Below are positions 60,507 to 64,000 of a stretch of DNA of 64,000 nucleotides, piece after piece. A model generated the notes under the pieces. That model had not been told where the DNA came from, searched no databases, and saw only the letters and a list, made by a program, of their open reading frames with translations. How positions within the stretch are numbered: the stretch's first letter is position 1; each line of letters opens with the position of its first letter. The translations under genes and the position numbers were made by a program. This DNA comes from JAQVSH01 sp964349835 (GTDB lineage Bacteria > Bacteroidota > Bacteroidia > Bacteroidales > UBA4181), in NCBI GenBank assembly GCA_964349835.1, contig CAYGID010000005.1, positions 7,001-71,000 on the forward strand, read 5' to 3'.

Positions 60507-61865
60507 ATGGTTGAAGAGTACATTGCACTTGTCTGTTCCTGGATCTGGGGTTGGCCCATGATTGTGTTGTTGTTGGGAACCCATCTTTTTTTAACCGTCA
60601 GACTCCGCTTTCCGCAAAGGCGACTCTTTACCGCCATCCGTTTATCGGTGAGGCCCGACAAGAAGGGCAGGGGCGATGTGACCCCGTTTGGCGCACTCTC
60701 TACTGCGCTGGCGGCCACCATAGGTACCGGCAATATTATTGGTGTGGCCACTGCTGTTGCGTTGGGGGGACCCGGTGCTGTATTCTGGTGCTGGCTTACC
60801 GGTGTGTTGGGCTTCTCAACCAAATATGCCGAGGCGTTACTGGCGGTTAAGTATCGCGTTGTGACCTCCGACGGAACCATGGCCGGAGGGCCTATGTATG
60901 TGCTGGAAAAGGGCTTAGGCTTAAAGTGGCTTGCGGTTCTTTTTGCCATTTTTACCGCTATAGCGGCGCTGGGTATCGGGAATACGGTGCAGGCCAACTC
61001 CATAGCCACCCTTATGAACGAGTCGTTTGGTGTTGCTCCTGCCATAACGGGTGCGGGGCTGGCCCTGCTCACAGCCTTAGTGATTTTGTTTGGAATCGGG
61101 GCGATTGCCCGTTTCTGCTCCTATATGGTTCCCTTTATGGCCGGCGTGTATGTGCTTGGTTGCCTGGCCATTCTGGTGCTGAATATCCAGTTTCTGCCCG
61201 AAACCTTTTCTGCCATTTTTCTCTCGGCTTTTAGTGCAAAGGCTTTTGGATCGGGTTTGGTGGGCGCCTCTGTGTTAAGCGCTATTCGCTACGGGGTGGC
61301 CCGGGGGCTCTTTTCGAACGAGGCGGGGCTGGGGTCGGCTCCCATTGTAGCCGCTGCTGCTCAGACTCGTAATCCGGTACGACAGGCACTCGTCTCTGCT
61401 ACCGGCACCTTCTGGGACACGGTGGTGGTGTGCGCCTTAACCGGCTTGGTGTTGGTTTCGAGCGTAATAGCTCACCCAGATATCGATTATTCGCAGGGTG
61501 CGATACTCACCAAACTGGCCTTCGATAAGATTCCTGTACTGGGCTCTCCGCTGCTTCTATTTGGATTGCTCACCTTTACCTTCTCTACCATTCTCGGCTG
61601 GTCGTACTACGGCGAGAAAGCCATTGAGTATTTGGGTGGTAAAAGAGTGATAGTTCTTTACCGGTGGATCTGGATCGGATGCGTATTCTTGGGGGCAGTT
61701 GCCAATCTGCAGATGATCTGGAATCTGGCCGACATCATGAACGGACTGATGGCGATTCCCAATCTGGTTGCACTACTACTCCTGAGTAAAGTGGTTTCGG
61801 CCGAAACCGACCGCTATTTATGGGGTGGCCGCATCGACAGTTACGATAACAACGGTCCGGAGTAA
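60507..61865 (+). CDS. Amino acid carrier protein, AlsT/AGCS sodium symporter
   Basis: A 452-residue Na+/alanine (or glycine) symporter of the AGCS family with about 10-11 helices. Signatures: LAATIGTGNIIGVATAVALG, GLFSNEAGLGSAPIVAAAA and the FSTILGWSYYGEKAIEYL end. Imports amino acids using the Na+ gradient, which the Oad pump could supply. ATG 60507 (MVEEYIALVC) was chosen over a TTG at 60486. Divergent from nuoA. Confidence 0.94.
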   Translation: MVEEYIALVCSWIWGWPMIVLLLGTHLFLTVRLRFPQRRLFTAIRLSVRPDKKGRGDVTPFGALSTALAATIGTGNIIGVATAVALGGPGAVFWCWLTGVLGFSTKYAEALLAVKYRVVTSDGTMAGGPMYVLEKGLGLKWLAVLFAIFTAIAALGIGNTVQANSIATLMNESFGVAPAITGAGLALLTALVILFGIGAIARFCSYMVPFMAGVYVLGCLAILVLNIQFLPETFSAIFLSAFSAKAFGSGLVGASVLSAIRYGVARGLFSNEAGLGSAPIVAAAAQTRNPVRQALVSATGTFWDTVVVCALTGLVLVSSVIAHPDIDYSQGAILTKLAFDKIPVLGSPLLLFGLLTFTFSTILGWSYYGEKAIEYLGGKRVIVLYRWIWIGCVFLGAVANLQMIWNLADIMNGLMAIPNLVALLLLSKVVSAETDRYLWGGRIDSYDNNGPE

Positions 61866-61901
61866 CAGCCACTCCCATAGCGATTCGTGAGGACGTTCGA
61901 G

Positions 61902-63239
61902 TTACAGAATGTGTTCTGAGAAGGACTTTCCCAATCGGGGATTTCGCTCCATCTCCTTTTCGAAGAAAAACTTGTCGTTGTCGAAGGCCGGTGTTAATTG
62001 ATCGAGCCATGTGGCCTTCGGGTCGTACTTTGCAAAGAAGGGAATCCCTACCCATTCGGGATTACGTCCCTGTAAAAAGCGTAGTACAAAAACCTTCTTG
62101 CCATTTGCTTCGGCGGTGCCCAAAAACTGCACCTTTCCGGGATGGGCACTCATACTTGGACCCCGTACCGTGCGGCACACTCCGCTCACTTGACGATAGG
62201 CCTGTCGGTAGATGGCCCCGCACTTTTCGAGAGGTAACTCAAAGAAGTGCTTACATCCTGTATCGCGGGGCACAAACATATAATATGGAATGCAGCTAAG
62301 GTCGACCTGCCTGCGCCACAAGGCGGCAAATATTTCGGGGGCATCGTTGATGTGGCGTAAGATGGGCGTTTGCGTACGAATCTGCGCACCTGTACTCCGA
62401 ATCCGTTTAATCGCTGCCTCTACGGCAGGGGTAGAGAGTTCTACCGGATGGTTAAAATGAGCCTGGATGGCCAGGTTTTTGCCCGAAGCAATGATTTTTT
62501 CAAAGAGTCTGATAATATCATCCGAATCGGGATCGGTGAGGAATCGGTAGGGCCAGTACGACAACGCTTTAGTGCCTATCCGGATGGTGCGGATATGTTC
62601 AAGTTCGGGCTCCAGTAAGGGCTCCAGATAACTGCTCAGGAGGCTCGATTTCATAACCATCGGGTCGCCACCGGTAAAGAGCACATCGGTTACCTTGCTG
62701 TGTTGTTTTAGGTACTTGCAAAGCAGGTTGACCTCCTTCATTGAAAACTTCAACGACTCTATGCCCGCAAATTGGGGCCATCTGAAGCAGAAGGTACAGT
62801 AGGCATGACAGGTTTGTCCCTGTCCGGGGAAGAAGAGCACGGTTTCGCGGTATTTGTGTTGGATCCCTTTCAGCACCTTGCCATCGAGCGAGGGTACATT
62901 ATGTTCCTGTCCGGCCGGATTGGGGTTTAGACTCATGCGGATCCGGTGTATCAGGGCATCGGTGGCCTCTTTTGTTTCGCCTTTATCCAAGGCCTCTTTC
63001 ATGGCCTCATAGTGGCCTTTGCGGAGCATCTGTTGTCGGGGGAAGGTGAGTGTAAAGATGGGGTCTTCGGGGATGTTATTCCAGTCGATGAGTTCGTCGA
63101 CCACGTAGTTGTTTGTTTTAAACGGAAGCACTCTTCCAACGACCTCGATAGCCTGAATAATATCGGGGCTTACTTTGGAGAGTTGGGCAATTTTTCTGAA
63201 ATTGTGTAACGAAAAGGATTGATATCCGTATTCTTTCAT
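61902..63239 (-). CDS. KamA-family radical SAM protein (lysine 2,3-aminomutase-like)
   Basis: A 445-residue radical SAM protein of the lysine 2,3-aminomutase family. The 4Fe-4S motif CHAYCTFC (CxxxCxxC) is followed by FRWPQFAG; VLFTGGDPMVMKSSLL, RIGTKALSYWPYRF and the RTQTPILRHIND stretch match the family barrel. The exact substrate is uncertain: catabolic KAM, beta-lysine osmolyte enzymes and EF-P-modifying EpmB are relatives; EpmB is about 100 residues shorter. Start ATG 63239 or 63263 are both possible. Stands between alsT (convergent) and rubrerythrin (divergent). Confidence 0.85.
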   Translation of the reverse strand: MKEYGYQSFSLHNFRKIAQLSKVSPDIIQAIEVVGRVLPFKTNNYVVDELIDWNNIPEDPIFTLTFPRQQMLRKGHYEAMKEALDKGETKEATDALIHRIRMSLNPNPAGQEHNVPSLDGKVLKGIQHKYRETVLFFPGQGQTCHAYCTFCFRWPQFAGIESLKFSMKEVNLLCKYLKQHSKVTDVLFTGGDPMVMKSSLLSSYLEPLLEPELEHIRTIRIGTKALSYWPYRFLTDPDSDDIIRLFEKIIASGKNLAIQAHFNHPVELSTPAVEAAIKRIRSTGAQIRTQTPILRHINDAPEIFAALWRRQVDLSCIPYYMFVPRDTGCKHFFELPLEKCGAIYRQAYRQVSGVCRTVRGPSMSAHPGKVQFLGTAEANGKKVFVLRFLQGRNPEWVGIPFFAKYDPKATWLDQLTPAFDNDKFFFEKEMERNPRLGKSFSEHIL

Positions 63240-63482
63240 ACGCGTGGGTTTTGGTGAGATCATGTTATTATGTTAACCCAAAGGTGTTATAGAAAACACT
63301 GAATATGAGGGTCTCGTGCGCCAAAAAAGAGGCGGGGAAGGAAGGTTCTCTTGCAAGTATAAACAAAAACGGTGAAAAATCCATAGCTTTTTGTTGTAAC
63401 TTTACTGTGCCGTTTTGCTCCGTTGGGCTGGGCAGAGGCGGTCTTGTTTTTTTTGTTTTTCTTTAACTTAAACTATAATTCT

Positions 63483-64000
63483 ATGGAAAAGAGCATCAAA
63501 GGTACCCGTACCGAGCAGAATTTATTGAAAGCCTTTGCCGGCGAATCGCAGGCACGTACCCGTTATACTTATTTTTCGAGCGTTGCCAAAAAAGAGGGCT
63601 TCGAACAGATTGCCGCTGTTTTTATGGAGACTGCCGAACAGGAAAAGGAGCATGCAAAACGCTTCTTTAAATTTCTTGAAGGGGGCATGGTTGAGATTAC
63701 CGCTTCGTATCCTGCCGGCATGATTAGCACCACGGCCGAGAATCTGGCTGCGGCTGCCGACGGCGAAAATGAGGAGTGGTCTATTCTCTATCCGGAGTTT
63801 GCCAAGATTGCCGAAGAGGAGGGCTTCAAAGCCGTTGCCCAGGCTTTCAAATCGATTTCGGCGGTTGAGGCCGAACACGAAGCCCGCTATCGCACCCTGC
63901 TCGACCGCGTAGCCTCGGGTACCTTCTTCGAAAGAGATGAGCCCATTGAATGGCAGTGCCGCAACTGCGGATACATCCACAAAGGCAAAAAGGCCCTCGA
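63483..64000 (+). CDS. Rubrerythrin, 3' end beyond the window
   Basis: The first 172 codons of a rubrerythrin, a diiron peroxidase that removes H2O2 in anaerobes. It starts MEKSIKGTRTEQNLLKAFAG; the diiron Glu/His motifs are in GESQARTRY, TAEQEKEHAKR, PEFAKIAEEEGF and AVEAEHEARY. The C-terminal rubredoxin-like domain has begun with its first Cys pair, WQCRNCGYIHKG; the second pair lies past the edge. ATG 63483 fits the family start. No clear promoter was found in the 240-bp spacer upstream. Confidence 0.96.
   Translation, partial: MEKSIKGTRTEQNLLKAFAGESQARTRYTYFSSVAKKEGFEQIAAVFMETAEQEKEHAKRFFKFLEGGMVEITASYPAGMISTTAENLAAAADGENEEWSILYPEFAKIAEEEGFKAVAQAFKSISAVEAEHEARYRTLLDRVASGTFFERDEPIEWQCRNCGYIHKGKKAL

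Noticed and set aside
1..64000. tRNA, rRNA, insertion sequences, prophage or integrase genes
   Set aside because: I looked through all spacers and gene products and found no cloverleaf-like sequence, transposase, integrase or terminal inverted repeats.

Overview
The window reads as a chromosomal segment of a member of the Bacteroidota, most likely order Bacteroidales. Evidence: several intergenic regions carry the Bacteroidota-type promoter pattern (TTG or TTTG, about 20 nt, then TAnnTTTG); the gene content includes gldJ-murF, DUF4924, DUF3078, DUF2807 and DUF3467 proteins, a fused nuoCD, and a complex I without NuoEFG; and Shine-Dalgarno motifs are weak. Family and genus cannot be read from the sequence. 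The energy genes suggest an anaerobe or microaerobe: Na+-pumping oxaloacetate decarboxylase, ferredoxin-type complex I, bifurcating-type ETF and rubrerythrin, with no terminal oxidase in view. LPS genes (lpxB, a GT9 heptosyltransferase-like gene) and a type IX secretion/gliding lipoprotein indicate a Gram-negative envelope.

Layout. 0-1.4 kb: end of a DUF3467 gene, a terminator, a solo HsdR_N-type protein and a GNAT acetyltransferase. 1.4-5.3 kb: etfB-etfA-acyl-CoA dehydrogenase, closed by a bidirectional terminator. 5.3-11.1 kb (minus): bactofilin, AtpI-like, atpB-E-F-H-A-G. 11.2-13.5 kb: purD and a membrane protein. 13.5-18.9 kb (minus): oadG-oadA-oadB-surE-lpxB. 19.1-23.4 kb: pheT and aspS, convergent. 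23.5-27.3 kb: M23 lipoprotein, atpD, atpC, GT9; the remaining F1 genes are therefore about 13 kb from the main atp operon and on the opposite strand. 27.3-30.3 kb (minus): a second M23/LysM protein and grpE-dnaJ. 30.5-37.2 kb (plus): holin-like protein, gldJ-murF, prs, rplY-pth-S4-DUF4924. 37.2-43.5 kb (minus): efp-yebC-DUF3078, then a run of sugar epimerase, Nudix, DUF2807, hemerythrin-like protein and LuxR regulator. 43.7-50.3 kb (plus): a deacetylase-like lipoprotein and a TolC-HlyD-permease-permease exporter with no ATPase gene. 50.3-60.2 kb (minus): nuoA-B-CD-H-I-J-K-L-M-N, with a 100-N assembly gap inside a 9-bp coding repeat at the end of nuoB. 60.5-64 kb: AlsT-type symporter, KamA-type radical SAM protein, and the start of a rubrerythrin.

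How the genes may fit together (inference): the ETF could produce reduced ferredoxin, the EFG-less complex I could oxidise it and pump ions, the decarboxylase pumps Na+, and the ATP synthase, whose c subunit lacks the classic Na+ ligands, probably uses H+. No tRNA, rRNA, CRISPR array, insertion sequence or prophage was found. No gene-free stretch exceeds 300 bases. The largest is the nuoA-alsT spacer, about 270 bp, which holds five degenerate repeat units at an exact 31-bp period.
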